Assembly (NCBI RefSeq): GCF_002557795.1
Contig: NZ_CP023777.1
Coordinates: 496,001-560,000 of the forward strand
Length of the DNA stretch: 64,000 nt
Source of the DNA: Chitinophaga caeni
GTDB taxonomy: Bacteria; Bacteroidota; Bacteroidia; Chitinophagales; Chitinophagaceae
Direction: 5' to 3'
The notes beneath the pieces are model-generated. The model did no database searches, was not told the origin of the DNA, and saw only the letters and a program-made list of their open reading frames with translations. How positions within the stretch are numbered: position 1 is the first letter of the stretch; each line of letters opens with the position of its first letter. Shown in pieces: positions 26,696-36,681 of the stretch. The position numbers and the translations under genes are program-made.

Positions 26696-26887
26696 ATGGC
26701 TAAATATTCAAAGAAAAGCCAAGAAAAAGTAGGCAAGGCTTTACACGAAATGAAAGAAGGTGAGTTGAAAAGCGGCAGCGGTAAAAAAGTAACCAGCAGG
26801 AAACAAGCCATCGCTATCGGACTTTCCGAAGCAAGGGAAGAGGGTGACAAAGTGCCTAAAAAAAGTAGTAGCAAAAAGAAAAGTTAA
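26696..26887 (+). CDS. DUF6496 small basic protein
   Basis: This 63-residue lysine- and serine-rich protein has the pattern SQEKVGKALHEMKEGELKSG, then KKVTSRKQAIAIGLSEARE and a KKSSSKKKS tail. It matches the small family I know as DUF6496, widespread in bacteria and probably nucleic-acid associated. The function is unknown. It is divergent from the disordered-protein gene, with a 236-base region between that must hold both promoters. Confidence 0.78.
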   Translation: MAKYSKKSQEKVGKALHEMKEGELKSGSGKKVTSRKQAIAIGLSEAREEGDKVPKKSSSKKKS

Positions 26888-27211
26888 CCGGCATTTGATT
26901 GCAAGGTTAAACCCGTACATATTTCCGTAGGAGGATATTTCCGGTACGATTCTATTGCTGTCGGAAAGCTTTTTTCGTGATTGAGATTTGTTATTCTATC
27001 CCGGGTAAGCAGGAGGTCCTTGTTAGTTCAAATTGTGCTTGGATCCGATCTTGAAAACCCGGATCGGCAAGCGCTTTGAGCATCTGGGCAAACCATTCAA
27101 AAAATGAATCGAAGTTTCGACGCTTGCATTCGAATCTCGTAGCAAGAGATATGCTTCCACGGAAATCAGTACGAATTATAAAGAAAATTGATCATTTCCC
27201 GCAGCTCCTTA
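26888..27211. repeat. Spacer with dispersed-repeat remnants
   Basis: No gene is seen between DUF6496 and the sialidase. At 27046-27080 GGATCCGATCTTGAAAACCC resembles the start of the ~101-bp unit (GATCCGATCTTGGAAGCTC), so this is a diverged member of the same family. The rest has no recognisable structure. Confidence 0.45.
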
Positions 27212-28357
27212 TCAAAATTTCTGCACTGCAAATACGATCCTTTTATAATCATCGATCTCAAATAAAATACCAACCGTTTTCTTGTTAATGAACGCGATAT
27301 CAGAATAAGCGGAATAGCTTCCCTTGCTTTCCGCATCCGGACTTTTGGCTATCACATATTTCTTACCATATGATTTACCGTCATCACGGCTGACATACAA
27401 AGTTAGATTATCGCGCCGGGTAGTGCTGGCATTATTACAGAACAACAATTTTGTACCGGAAGATAATATACTTCCCTGGCATACCGGGTCCGGTAATTGA
27501 TGATCGATATAAGTCGTATCCCAGTGTGCCCCACCATCCTTGCTGATGGCAATAATCCGCGCCCTTTCATTGCCCTGTTGATTGCGGGCGTTCATCATGA
27601 GCTTCCCATCACTCAATACAGCGGACATGGATTCATTACCACCGGCATAAGGCACATTTTCAGAAAGATGAAACGTCTTGCCATGATCGTCAGTATAATA
27701 GCCGTGTGCCTGGTAATCTTTAAAATGCGGCTGCGGGTTTCCCCGTGAATGATTGGCAGAAACGTAAATCCGTCCTGCATATGTTCCGGACTTAAATTGC
27801 AGTGCATGACCGGGGCTGTTAGCATAACTCCTCCAATCTAAGGAATCTTGATACCTGGAATTATTGGGATGATGAACCTGCTGGGTAATGTTTACCGGTT
27901 TATCCCAAGAATTTCCGCCATCGGTAGAACATACATACCAAACTTCCCTGAGACCGTGACCCTTCCTAACTTCACCTTCGTGATTATTTCCCGTATTGTA
28001 AAATAAAAATATTCTTCCCCCCGGGTAATTCGGATCTGCCAGGTCCACGACAGGGGCCGGGTTCCCGGCCTGCAAGTGATCTACATCTACCACCACTTGC
28101 AATGCAGACCAAGTCTTACCATGATCATTACTTTTCTTCATTACAATATCGATATTGCCGAAATCTCCCGCGTTATTCACCCGCCCTTCGCAAAAAGCTA
28201 ATAAATCGCCATTAGGCAAGCTCACTAAAGCCGGAATCCTAAAATTCTTATAGCCATCATTTCCTCCTGCGAAAACCGTAGTATATTTTTTTTGAGCAAA
28301 AGCAAACGAAAAAGAGAGCAACAATCCTATGCAGCAAAGACATTTCTTGAGTAGCAT
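27212..28357 (-). CDS. Exo-alpha-sialidase, GH33
   Basis: This 381-residue secreted enzyme has a signal peptide (LLKKCLCCIGLLLSFSFAFA). The sialidase FRIP motif is FRIPALVSLPNGDLLAFCEG. Five Asp-box repeats are visible: SNDHGKTW, STDGGNSW, TDDHGKTF, SKDGGAHW and SRDDGKSY. The nucleophile tyrosine region is GSYSAYSDIAF (Y near 351). It removes terminal sialic acids from glycans. There is no sialic-acid transport or catabolic gene beside it, so the sugar may be removed to uncover other residues; the GH92 mannosidases at 59-63.7 kb could act on the same host-type glycans (inference). Confidence 0.93.
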   Translation of the reverse strand: MLLKKCLCCIGLLLSFSFAFAQKKYTTVFAGGNDGYKNFRIPALVSLPNGDLLAFCEGRVNNAGDFGNIDIVMKKSNDHGKTWSALQVVVDVDHLQAGNPAPVVDLADPNYPGGRIFLFYNTGNNHEGEVRKGHGLREVWYVCSTDGGNSWDKPVNITQQVHHPNNSRYQDSLDWRSYANSPGHALQFKSGTYAGRIYVSANHSRGNPQPHFKDYQAHGYYTDDHGKTFHLSENVPYAGGNESMSAVLSDGKLMMNARNQQGNERARIIAISKDGGAHWDTTYIDHQLPDPVCQGSILSSGTKLLFCNNASTTRRDNLTLYVSRDDGKSYGKKYVIAKSPDAESKGSYSAYSDIAFINKKTVGILFEIDDYKRIVFAVQKF

Positions 28358-28421
28358 TTGTAATTCGTTTTAATAGGATCCCAAATTATAGAATAAAAAT
28401 CCTTGATACAAGTGCCGCCAT

Positions 28422-28453
28422 AAAAAAAGCTTCTAGGCAATGTACCTAGAAGC
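28422..28453 (-). terminator. Rho-independent terminator of the SusC operon
   Basis: The arms GCTTCTAGG and CCTAGAAGC pair perfectly over nine bases around a seven-base loop. On the minus strand a T7 run follows (plus-strand A7 at 28422-28428). It lies 46 bases past the TlpA stop and closes the operon. Confidence 0.85.
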
Positions 28454-28498
28454 CTTTTACATAGCTTGATTTTAATGATTGACTATCAAAATCATCTA

Positions 28499-29605
28499 TT
28501 AATTAAATATCTCTTCTAATTTTTGATATAATTCTTCTCCCCTCAGGTTCTTAGCGATAATTTTACCATTTTCATCGAGGATAAAGTTTGTTGGAACGGC
28601 CCTGATACCTAATTTACCAACATATTCCCCTTTCCAGCCTTTCAAGTCCGAAACATGCTTCCAACTCAAACCATCTGCATCAATAGCTTTCAACCAGTTA
28701 GCTTTTTTATCATCCAAAGAAACACCGACAATTTCGAAACCCTTATCATGAAAAGCTTTATATGCTTTTACCACGTTCGGGTTTTCCTTTCGGCAGGGAC
28801 CGCACCAGCTAGCCCAAAAATCCACCATCACGATTTTACCTTTATAATCAGATAAACTAACCATCTTTCCATTGACATCAGGTAATGACAACTCGATTGT
28901 TTTACCGATAGCTGTTTTCTGTTCAATTGCTAAATATTCTTCGATTTTCTTACCATAAAAGGAAGCTTTTGCCTGGGCACCTAATTTCGCATATTCCTTT
29001 ACCGCCCTCTCCGTATTTGGATAATTTACATAGCGATCTACAATTACGTATGCGCTCACCGGGGAGTTAGGATATTTGTCTACTATCTTTGTAACTGCAT
29101 CAGCCATCCGTTGATCTAATGCAGCAAACCCATCTTCTCCCTTCTTTCTCAGCGCTTCTCCAGCGGATTTATCTTCCAGTTTACCTGCACTATCCAGCAT
29201 TTTGTATAATTTACCGGCATCTTGCCTGATAGCTTCCCATTCAGCATCCCATTCATTATAGATGTTGTTTGCTGCTGAACCTTTGATAACGGCATCCGCC
29301 CAGCTTTTACCGGAAGCGGTAAATGTAAGGTCATGGGTATCCATGAAGAATGCTTTCCAGGCAGGACTAAACTTTGATGTACCTGAAATCGCGATCATCT
29401 CGGCATTGGAGACCGGTACAGAAAAGGAAAATTTACCATTTTTCAACAAAACGGAATCCAGCTGATCCGAAGTTCCGGTAAACTTATGCAAGTAAATATA
29501 CTTGCCTTCAAAGTTCTTTATCTGCCCGGATATCTTGTATTTACTTTGAGCGCCTACTTGCAACATTGCAACAGCCGACAAAGCTGTTAATAATAATTTT
29601 TTCAT
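28499..29605 (-). CDS. TlpA-family thiol-disulfide oxidoreductase with DUF4369
   Basis: This 368-residue exported protein has a signal peptide (KKLLLTALSAVAMLQVGA), an N-terminal DUF4369 beta domain (KYKISGQIKNFEGKYIYLHK), a helical linker and a C-terminal thioredoxin domain. The active site is FWASWCGPCRKE, and the cis-proline loop is RAVPTNFILDENG. It probably keeps cysteines reduced in the periplasm. As last gene of a SusC-SusD-DUF4843-PKD operon it likely handles imported peptides or co-encoded proteins (inference). This family layout is common beside such receptors in Bacteroidota. Confidence 0.93.
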   Translation of the reverse strand: MKKLLLTALSAVAMLQVGAQSKYKISGQIKNFEGKYIYLHKFTGTSDQLDSVLLKNGKFSFSVPVSNAEMIAISGTSKFSPAWKAFFMDTHDLTFTASGKSWADAVIKGSAANNIYNEWDAEWEAIRQDAGKLYKMLDSAGKLEDKSAGEALRKKGEDGFAALDQRMADAVTKIVDKYPNSPVSAYVIVDRYVNYPNTERAVKEYAKLGAQAKASFYGKKIEEYLAIEQKTAIGKTIELSLPDVNGKMVSLSDYKGKIVMVDFWASWCGPCRKENPNVVKAYKAFHDKGFEIVGVSLDDKKANWLKAIDADGLSWKHVSDLKGWKGEYVGKLGIRAVPTNFILDENGKIIAKNLRGEELYQKLEEIFN

Positions 29606-29626
29606 CTGACTAAGCTTTATTTGTTG

Positions 29627-31066
29627 TTAACCTTTGTAAACAAAATCTACGATCTTACCAAAGCCGGAAAATTCTTTACTTAGTGACAATTTTCCGTAGG
29701 CATCGATATCATATATATAAAAATGTCCATGCGCGCCATCCCATGTAGCTACTTGCATCGAAGTACTATTGATCTTCAACTTCGTAACCGTTTCTCCCGC
29801 AGCTATCGACAGAATTGGTGTCGAAGTATTAGACGGAATCTCGTACAAGTAAATATTTTGTCCTTTTACACAATAAACCTGGGGCAGCAAAACGGAGCTT
29901 GCAAACATTGTAGCGCCTTTCAAACTAGGATTAACGGCAGTGATATTTTGCATCAAGGTAGCCGGTTCGGAGTTCGCCAATTCCACTTGGTATAAAAACA
30001 GTTCCCCATTCTCATCTTTAAAGACATTATTGTACATATTAGCTTTATAAGCTAAGTCCATACTCAACAATTCTTTGCCGATTTCATTCATATTAAATGC
30101 GCCGCTGGCAGTTGGGGCGTTAAAGAATTGGAATTGCGGAATTAAGCTTGCACCGGTTAAATATAGGAAACCCTTCGTCTTGGTATCATAATACAATCCC
30201 GTATAACTCGTTTTTCCATCATAAGGCCCCGGACCAATGCCGATAAAGGGCGCTAATGCATAATCCGCACCTTTTCCACCGGGAAATGGTAGCGCGTTCA
30301 TATATTTAACATCACCAGGAAACCCACCGGCTACATAAATATGCAATAAACCGTTGTTGATAATGTTAGCCAATGATGATGACAAACGTGTAAACTTCTC
30401 GGGATGTAAATTTGTAGGGGCTTCCCAAAACCAATCTTTCATTTCGGAGTCTTTCAACAACACGTCATAATCCAAACGGATCCCCTGGTTCTCTGAAAAT
30501 ATATTGATATATTTCCCTGCATACGTGTCGGTGATACCAATTTCTTTTAATGGCATATTTAATGGTTCGCCGGGATTCAATTCAGAATAAATATGGTTTA
30601 CAACCGTATCATTCGGTAATACAATCGAAATATCGCCTGTCCCGCTATTATCTTCCAGCAGTAACCAACCTAAGCTGAAACGGTTGATCACTTTCAAAGG
30701 AAAGAGTTTCATGAACATGACACCGGTTGACTTTACCGTTACACGGTAGGTAACCGTATAATCGCCGGGTAATACGCCGATGGGTTTGTGCAAATTCCGG
30801 CTGCTATCTAGGAAAACGAGATCCCCGTAGCCATCTTCGGCGCGGAGCGTCCAGGCATATAGCAATTCATCTTCCGGTACGGGAATACTTTGTTCTATTT
30901 CGGGAACTATCGTAAGCGTATCGAATTGTAAAATCACACCGGTAGCCGTAGTGTCATTAATCTCAATCTGGTTGAGCGTTTCCAGGTCATGCGTACTGTC
31001 ATCCTTTACACAGGATGCCATGAAGATGAAGCTGAAGAATAAAATAAAAATATATGATGATTTCAT
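29627..31066 (-). CDS. PKD-like family surface lipoprotein
   Basis: This 479-residue lipoprotein has a lipobox (FIFMASC, Cys19). Two Ig/PKD-like beta domains follow (LLYAWTLRAEDGYGDLVFLD and PGDYTVTYRVTVKSTGVMF), then a longer beta-rich region that may be a propeller (LSIAAGETVTKLKINSTSMQ). It fits the PKD-like family found next to SusD and DUF4843 in Bacteroidota. It is probably anchored on the outer membrane face and helps capture the ligand. It lies 39 bases after DUF4843 and 21 before TlpA. Confidence 0.82.
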   Translation of the reverse strand: MKSSYIFILFFSFIFMASCVKDDSTHDLETLNQIEINDTTATGVILQFDTLTIVPEIEQSIPVPEDELLYAWTLRAEDGYGDLVFLDSSRNLHKPIGVLPGDYTVTYRVTVKSTGVMFMKLFPLKVINRFSLGWLLLEDNSGTGDISIVLPNDTVVNHIYSELNPGEPLNMPLKEIGITDTYAGKYINIFSENQGIRLDYDVLLKDSEMKDWFWEAPTNLHPEKFTRLSSSLANIINNGLLHIYVAGGFPGDVKYMNALPFPGGKGADYALAPFIGIGPGPYDGKTSYTGLYYDTKTKGFLYLTGASLIPQFQFFNAPTASGAFNMNEIGKELLSMDLAYKANMYNNVFKDENGELFLYQVELANSEPATLMQNITAVNPSLKGATMFASSVLLPQVYCVKGQNIYLYEIPSNTSTPILSIAAGETVTKLKINSTSMQVATWDGAHGHFYIYDIDAYGKLSLSKEFSGFGKIVDFVYKG

Positions 31067-31105
31067 GCTTTAAAAATTGATATCAACAAATGCAAATACA
31101 ACTAA

Positions 31106-31810
31106 CTATAGCGTCGGGAACGTTACCCGGTCACCATTCTCATCAAATAAGGGCCCGTTTTCTTTTTCGTAATTCAACAATTCCACGCGCATTTTTTGCA
31201 GGATGGACATGATTTGAGAGAATTGTGCGCCTGTTGAAATGGTGATGGCCGTGGTTCCCAATCGGGATACCATGAACTGGTGTTTCACTTTTGAGTAACT
31301 TCCGTAGAACAAGGTTTGCCAATCGCTTGGTTTTATCAATTGATCCGTTACGGTTATTTTATACAATAACCGATCTGTTGGTCCCTGCCTGAAAACTTCG
31401 TTATCCTTAATTTCAAATTGAATCACGAAGGTGCTGTCTTGCATATCTTCCGTGCGATGTAAATAAACCGGCACCTCGGCATCATATTCGCCGGCTTTAA
31501 TCACCGGGGGCGTCAAGGTGAAATGCTTGCCTTCTATAGCCGTTGTTTTACCGGTAAAACCGATATTGACCGCCCTATCGACATCACTGGCTTCACCGCT
31601 GATGCGTAAATACAAGTACACGGTGTCTTGTACCAAAGTATCCGGCTTGATGATAAAAGAATAATCAACGCTATCCTTGTCCACTACATTGGTACCATCA
31701 TAAAAATATATTCCGGCAGGCTCATCAAACATCAAGCGCTCTTCCTTGGAGCATGCGTAACATGCAGCGATGCAGGAAATAGTAAAGAGAAATTTATATA
31801 TAGATTTCAT
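31106..31810 (-). CDS. DUF4843 lipoprotein
   Basis: This 234-residue lipoprotein has a lipobox (CIAACYAC, Cys in positions 16-20) and the pattern GIYFYDGTNVVDKDSVDYSF, then a Calx-beta-like domain (VPVYLHRTEDMQDSTFVIQF). DUF4843 proteins lie between SusD and PKD-like genes in many Bacteroidota operons and are thought to be surface accessory proteins. Spacing of 18 bases to SusD supports co-transcription. The molecular role is unknown. Confidence 0.83.
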   Translation of the reverse strand: MKSIYKFLFTISCIAACYACSKEERLMFDEPAGIYFYDGTNVVDKDSVDYSFIIKPDTLVQDTVYLYLRISGEASDVDRAVNIGFTGKTTAIEGKHFTLTPPVIKAGEYDAEVPVYLHRTEDMQDSTFVIQFEIKDNEVFRQGPTDRLLYKITVTDQLIKPSDWQTLFYGSYSKVKHQFMVSRLGTTAITISTGAQFSQIMSILQKMRVELLNYEKENGPLFDENGDRVTFPTL

Positions 31811-31828
31811 GATCCTTGGCTTTGAATA

Positions 31829-33271
31829 TTATTTTCCAAATTCGATTTCTTGTTGCGGCAGCGGTAATACATACTGGGCATTTGTCAATGTGCCGCTGAT
31901 AGCCCCCGGAATGTTTGTATACTGTTTCCTTTTATAGAAATAAAACAACTGTCCTTCACAAATAAAATCCTTACGGTATTCCTTTGCTACTTCACTTTGT
32001 AAATAGTCATCGTCTACAGCGTCCGTAATTAATTTTGTTTTCCGGGCTCCTTTGAATTCATTCAGGTAGTCCAATCTTTCTTCCAATGTCGGGGCCGTTT
32101 CTGCCGCGATCAGGATCATTTCTGAAAGCTTGATCAATGGAATTCTTTTCTTGTAATTCTCAGCATTATTTTCTTCCTGCCATAATTTGGAAGGGTAAAC
32201 GATCCCCACGCTGCTTTCCCATAATACGGGATTGATACGCACTTCGGAGCTGGTGCCGCCCGTACTTGTTTCGAAAAGGTCGATCCTCCTTTGCGTGGAA
32301 ACGATATATTGCGATTTTAAATCAGAAACTGCCGGGGTCCTGAAATATATGTCCGTAAATGTTTTCAGGTTCGATACGTAGATAGAAAAAACATGTTCAT
32401 GCGTCCCGGTACGATCAACGGACTCTTCGGCTGCATTTAATTCCGAAGGGAGTAAGAACCGGAAATAATCGGTTGCCAGCACTTCCTTGGCTTTATTGTA
32501 AGCCAGGTCGCCTTGCCCGTTGTATAGGTAAACCCTTGCCATCGTTGCTTTCACAGCCCAATAGTTGAGATGATTCTGGCGGTAAGCAAGAAAGTTATCC
32601 CCGTTAGGATAGCTAGGCGCCGTGATCTGGTCTTGTTCGGGATAGGCAGATAATAACTCCTCTGCATCTTGCAAATCGGTCAAGCAGGCTTGAATAACTT
32701 CTTCAACAGTCAAACGATCTTGCGGCACAACGGTAAAATCCTTCATATAAGGTATTGCTGAAGCTCCCGGTTCAGCAGCGGCGGGGGCGAATAAACGCAA
32801 TAAGTCGAAATGCAGGTAGGCCCTCAAACCCAGCGCTTCTCCTTTGATGATATTGTAATTATCCCCGCTGAACACATCTTTTTGCTTGTCAATATTTCTC
32901 AAGATGTAATTGACCTGCGCGATAGCGCTGTACCCGGAGGACCAGATAGCATTGATACGGTCTACGACATTAGCATCCGTATAATCATAAGTTGCCAAGC
33001 GGAATTCGTTATGATCGGATTGTACGGTGCTGGTATAATTTTGCCCGAGTATATCAACGAAACTATAAGTCAATTCCTTGCCATATAAGCTGGATTGAGC
33101 CATCTGTTGATAAACGCCGATCAGTGCATCTTTGAATCCCTGTTCGCTTGAAAATTGTTCTGTTTCAGAAACCTGGGTAGACGGCTTCACGTCTAACCAC
33201 TTGGAACACGCCGTACACATAAGCAAGCCGGCCAAGGTAAAACCTGATATATATTTAGATATAATATTCAT
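31829..33271 (-). CDS. SusD/RagB-family lipoprotein
   Basis: This 480-residue SusD homologue has the lipobox LLMCTAC (lipid Cys near 22) followed by SKWLDVKPSTQVSE. The N-terminal helices carry the typical FKDALIGVYQQMAQSSLYGK and a mid-region ALGLRAYLHFDLLRLF. It would bind ligand above the SusC barrel. It starts 17 bases after the SusC stop. It is unusual only in its accessory set (DUF4843, PKD, TlpA), with no glycoside hydrolase in the operon, which points to a peptide-type ligand (inference). Confidence 0.92.
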   Translation of the reverse strand: MNIISKYISGFTLAGLLMCTACSKWLDVKPSTQVSETEQFSSEQGFKDALIGVYQQMAQSSLYGKELTYSFVDILGQNYTSTVQSDHNEFRLATYDYTDANVVDRINAIWSSGYSAIAQVNYILRNIDKQKDVFSGDNYNIIKGEALGLRAYLHFDLLRLFAPAAAEPGASAIPYMKDFTVVPQDRLTVEEVIQACLTDLQDAEELLSAYPEQDQITAPSYPNGDNFLAYRQNHLNYWAVKATMARVYLYNGQGDLAYNKAKEVLATDYFRFLLPSELNAAEESVDRTGTHEHVFSIYVSNLKTFTDIYFRTPAVSDLKSQYIVSTQRRIDLFETSTGGTSSEVRINPVLWESSVGIVYPSKLWQEENNAENYKKRIPLIKLSEMILIAAETAPTLEERLDYLNEFKGARKTKLITDAVDDDYLQSEVAKEYRKDFICEGQLFYFYKRKQYTNIPGAISGTLTNAQYVLPLPQQEIEFGK

Positions 33272-33288
33272 ACGATAATTTTATACGG

Positions 33289-36200
33289 TTAAAAGGTTGT
33301 CATGACCTGGAAAGTAAAACTGCGGCTGAATGGATAATCCAATCCCCTCTCTTGCTTAATGGAGGACAACCAGAACAGTTGATTACTAAACATCGTGATC
33401 TTGGTATCATTTAACCCTAAAAGTTTATTCAGATAATTCGGGAAGCGGTAGTACAAGCTGGCATTCCTTAAACTCAGCCAATTATCTTTTTGGACGAAGC
33501 GGGAAGTATTGTAGGTAGTACCTGTAATCGTATTCCCTTCAGGAGTAACGATCCCTTTGAAAAAGGTTTTATCGCCCGGTTTGCGCCAGCGATCTTCATA
33601 TACTCTCCTGTCAACATTCATCGAGATATCTGCATTTTCCACCATATCGATCAAGGTTTGATTATAACGGTCGCCACCGATTCTAAATTCGAAGAACAGG
33701 TTCAAGCCAACACCTTTGATTTCCAGGTTGGTACCGAAAGATCCTTGCAGATCTGCACGGGTATCGCCCACGATGATTTGATCTAAGGGATCGTAAGTAT
33801 AAGTAGTTTTACCATCCCTGTCCAGGTACAATTCTTTACCGTTGGAAGGATCGATCCCTAGGGATGGAACCGCCCAAATGGCCGTGGTACTGCGACCTTC
33901 CGCATACCTTGGCAACGGCTGAGTGGTTAAGGATGTCGCATTCTTTTCATTCAACGCTTCCAGCGTATTGGAAATTCTTTCTACTTTATTCGACACATGG
34001 AAGGCATTCACGAACAACGAAAAATTATCCCTCGTGCCCGGTTTGCTGTATAATGTATAACGGGCATTCACCTCGTAACCTTTTGATACCACATCCCCCA
34101 TATTGTCCATATACATAGCGAAACCTGTTGATGGAGCCGTTGTAATGGAAATAACGGAGCCTTTTGTTTTTTCCACGAAGTAGTTGGCCGTGATTTGCAA
34201 TTTCTCGAATAAGGATATATCTGCCCCGAAATTACTTTTGAAAGTCTTTTGCCATTGTAAGCTGGAATTACCAAAGCCTAACAATTTCGTACCGATTGAG
34301 TATAAATAATCCTGGTTGGTATAATACTGGGAAGTTGTTAAACCAAGATAACTGGAGAAGTTAGACGAACCGGTAACGCCGTAGGAATAGCGCAGTTTAA
34401 ATTGATCCAAGAAATTCCAGTTCGATAAAACCGGTTCTTTATGAAGATTCCACCCGGCGCCCACGCTATAAAAAGGAGCGAAACGGCGGTTAGAACCAAA
34501 TTGGGAAGAACCGTCTAATCTATAAGAAAAATCGAGTAAATAACGGCTGTCATAAGCGTAACTGATGTTAGCAAAATAACCTAGCAACCTCGTGATACCT
34601 TCGAACCCTGTAGGGGACTGGTCCTGGGGATAATTTCCAATCATGATATTATCCAGCTTATCATTAGGGAAGCCTATCAGCGTGTACAACTCCGTATTGA
34701 ATTTCTCTTGCCTGAAACTGGAACCCAGGGAAGCGAATACCAAGTGTTTATCTACTGCCTTATTGATATCAATCGTTAATGATCCGTCGATCATATTATT
34801 TTTCCCGTAACCCTTGGTGTAAGAACCGCGTTCATAATACCGTTCTGCCGGAATATTATCGAAAGAAGTATGTTGCGCCGGTTTGAAGTTATCCGATTCG
34901 TTATTTGTTTTAGAATAAGCCAACCTGCCGGAAAACCGTAACCATTCCTTGGCCTGCCATTGCGCGAAGAAATTATTCGTAAAATTCTGGATCGTAGATT
35001 CATCTACCGTGTTGAAGTTCAGGTTATACATCGGGTTAGTTACTTGCGATAATACCCTGCCTTCTACGCTCTCGATATCTTCTAAGTAATAAGCCAGCTT
35101 ACCATCTTCAGTATAAGGAGACCAGTACGGATTCAGCCTCGTATAAGTCTGATAAGCGCCGTACGGCGAGTTGACTGCCTTCGTAAAGTTGATTGTAAAA
35201 TCATTTCGGAAGATGAAATTTTTATGACGGTAGGACAAATATGTATTCCCGGTGATATTTTCACGACCGGAGCCTTTCATCACACCTTCTACCTTGTTGT
35301 AATTGCCTGTCAGGCCGTACAATACCGATTCGCTGCCGCCTTCCAGGTAAAGGTTATGCGTATGACCGATACCATTTCTTACGGGCTTGGTTTTCCAATC
35401 CGTATTATTTCCTTTCTCTACCAGGGCTTTGCGGTAACTGTACATAACATCCTTTTCCTCTTGCCACCTCGGAACCGAGTAGCCGTTGAAGATGCCGCCA
35501 TCTTTTTCCAACTCCAGTTTTTCACTGGAATTTAACAGATCATAACCTTTCAGATCCGCAAATTCATTGGTTACGGACCCAGTATATGACAAGCGAAGCT
35601 TTCCTTCGCGCGGGCGGATGGTTTCTACCACGATTACGCCATTCGCTGCGCGGGAACCGTAAATTGCCGTAGCCGAAGCATCTTTCAAGATGGTAACCTT
35701 GGAGATGCGGTTCATATCCAGATCATTGATCCTTTGCAACGGTACTTCGAAACCATCGAGGATGAATAAGGGTACATTCGGATTTTTGGTATAATTAAAT
35801 ACATCGCTAGAATTTGAAGTGCCGAGGTCAGCCAAGCTGTTACCTCCGCGCAAAACGATTTCCTGTTGTACGTTGGGGTTAGATCCATTCAGCAAATTAT
35901 CAGGCATTTGGAAGGAAGGATCGAGGGAGCGTAGCGCATTCAGTACGTTATTACCGGAAGCCTTGGTCAATTCTTCCTTGGTAAAGGAGCTAGCCGCACC
36001 CGTAAAATTTTCGGCAGGGCGGCTATACAGCCCCGTTACCACTACGGCATTCAGCGATCTTGAGCTAGTTTCCAGTTTAACCAGCACTTTGCCGGCGCCG
36101 GTTACCGGCACTTCCTTCGTTTCATAACCTACGAAACGGACGAGCAACACTGCCTGCCCGTTTACAAGGTTAACCAGGAGTTTGAAAGCGCCCAGTTCGT

Positions 36201-36681
36201 TAGAAGTGGTACCATTCAACTTGGCAGCGCCTTTTTCAAGGATGGTAGCGCCAACGATGATTTCTCCCGTCTTGGCATCTACTACCTTTCCTTCGATCCA
36301 GGATTCTTTACTTTGTTCCGCTTCGGCATTCGCGACTATTTCTCCCCGTTGCTGATCCTCTTTACGGTGGAATATCATGATATTATTATCCACCTGCTTG
36401 TAAAGGAAAGGCGTTCCACTTAAAATGGAATCCAGGGTAATGGCAATAGAGCGGGTACCATTCGGTAAAGAAATGTGTTGATACTCTGATGCTTCCTTGG
36501 AAGGGTAAGCAAAGAGTAAACCGGTAGCCTTTTGAATCTTTTTGAATGCAGCAGGCAAACTCTCATCATTCAATTGCAGCGTGATCTTGGTGCGGTGCAA
36601 ATCCTGGCTGTTAGCTGATTTTGCCGACAGTAGTTGCAAACCGAATAAGAGCAACCCACAAAAAATAATACTCATCTTCAT
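33289..36681 (-). CDS. SusC/RagA TonB-dependent transporter with STN domain
   Basis: The protein has 1130 residues from the ATG at 36681, which opens the signal peptide MKMSIIFCGLLLFGLQLLSA. An in-frame ATG at 36768 adds 29 residues that would bury the signal. Domains in order: STN (KITLQLNDESLPAAFKKIQK), carboxypeptidase-like beta domain (IEGKVVDAKTGEIIVGATIL), plug with the SusC signature (DLDMNRISKVTILKDASATA) and barrel. STN together with the FecR and ECF sigma genes upstream gives a complete cell-surface signalling unit. It should import the ligand held by the SusD downstream. Confidence 0.93.
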   Translation of the reverse strand: MKMSIIFCGLLLFGLQLLSAKSANSQDLHRTKITLQLNDESLPAAFKKIQKATGLLFAYPSKEASEYQHISLPNGTRSIAITLDSILSGTPFLYKQVDNNIMIFHRKEDQQRGEIVANAEAEQSKESWIEGKVVDAKTGEIIVGATILEKGAAKLNGTTSNELGAFKLLVNLVNGQAVLLVRFVGYETKEVPVTGAGKVLVKLETSSRSLNAVVVTGLYSRPAENFTGAASSFTKEELTKASGNNVLNALRSLDPSFQMPDNLLNGSNPNVQQEIVLRGGNSLADLGTSNSSDVFNYTKNPNVPLFILDGFEVPLQRINDLDMNRISKVTILKDASATAIYGSRAANGVIVVETIRPREGKLRLSYTGSVTNEFADLKGYDLLNSSEKLELEKDGGIFNGYSVPRWQEEKDVMYSYRKALVEKGNNTDWKTKPVRNGIGHTHNLYLEGGSESVLYGLTGNYNKVEGVMKGSGRENITGNTYLSYRHKNFIFRNDFTINFTKAVNSPYGAYQTYTRLNPYWSPYTEDGKLAYYLEDIESVEGRVLSQVTNPMYNLNFNTVDESTIQNFTNNFFAQWQAKEWLRFSGRLAYSKTNNESDNFKPAQHTSFDNIPAERYYERGSYTKGYGKNNMIDGSLTIDINKAVDKHLVFASLGSSFRQEKFNTELYTLIGFPNDKLDNIMIGNYPQDQSPTGFEGITRLLGYFANISYAYDSRYLLDFSYRLDGSSQFGSNRRFAPFYSVGAGWNLHKEPVLSNWNFLDQFKLRYSYGVTGSSNFSSYLGLTTSQYYTNQDYLYSIGTKLLGFGNSSLQWQKTFKSNFGADISLFEKLQITANYFVEKTKGSVISITTAPSTGFAMYMDNMGDVVSKGYEVNARYTLYSKPGTRDNFSLFVNAFHVSNKVERISNTLEALNEKNATSLTTQPLPRYAEGRSTTAIWAVPSLGIDPSNGKELYLDRDGKTTYTYDPLDQIIVGDTRADLQGSFGTNLEIKGVGLNLFFEFRIGGDRYNQTLIDMVENADISMNVDRRVYEDRWRKPGDKTFFKGIVTPEGNTITGTTYNTSRFVQKDNWLSLRNASLYYRFPNYLNKLLGLNDTKITMFSNQLFWLSSIKQERGLDYPFSRSFTFQVMTTF

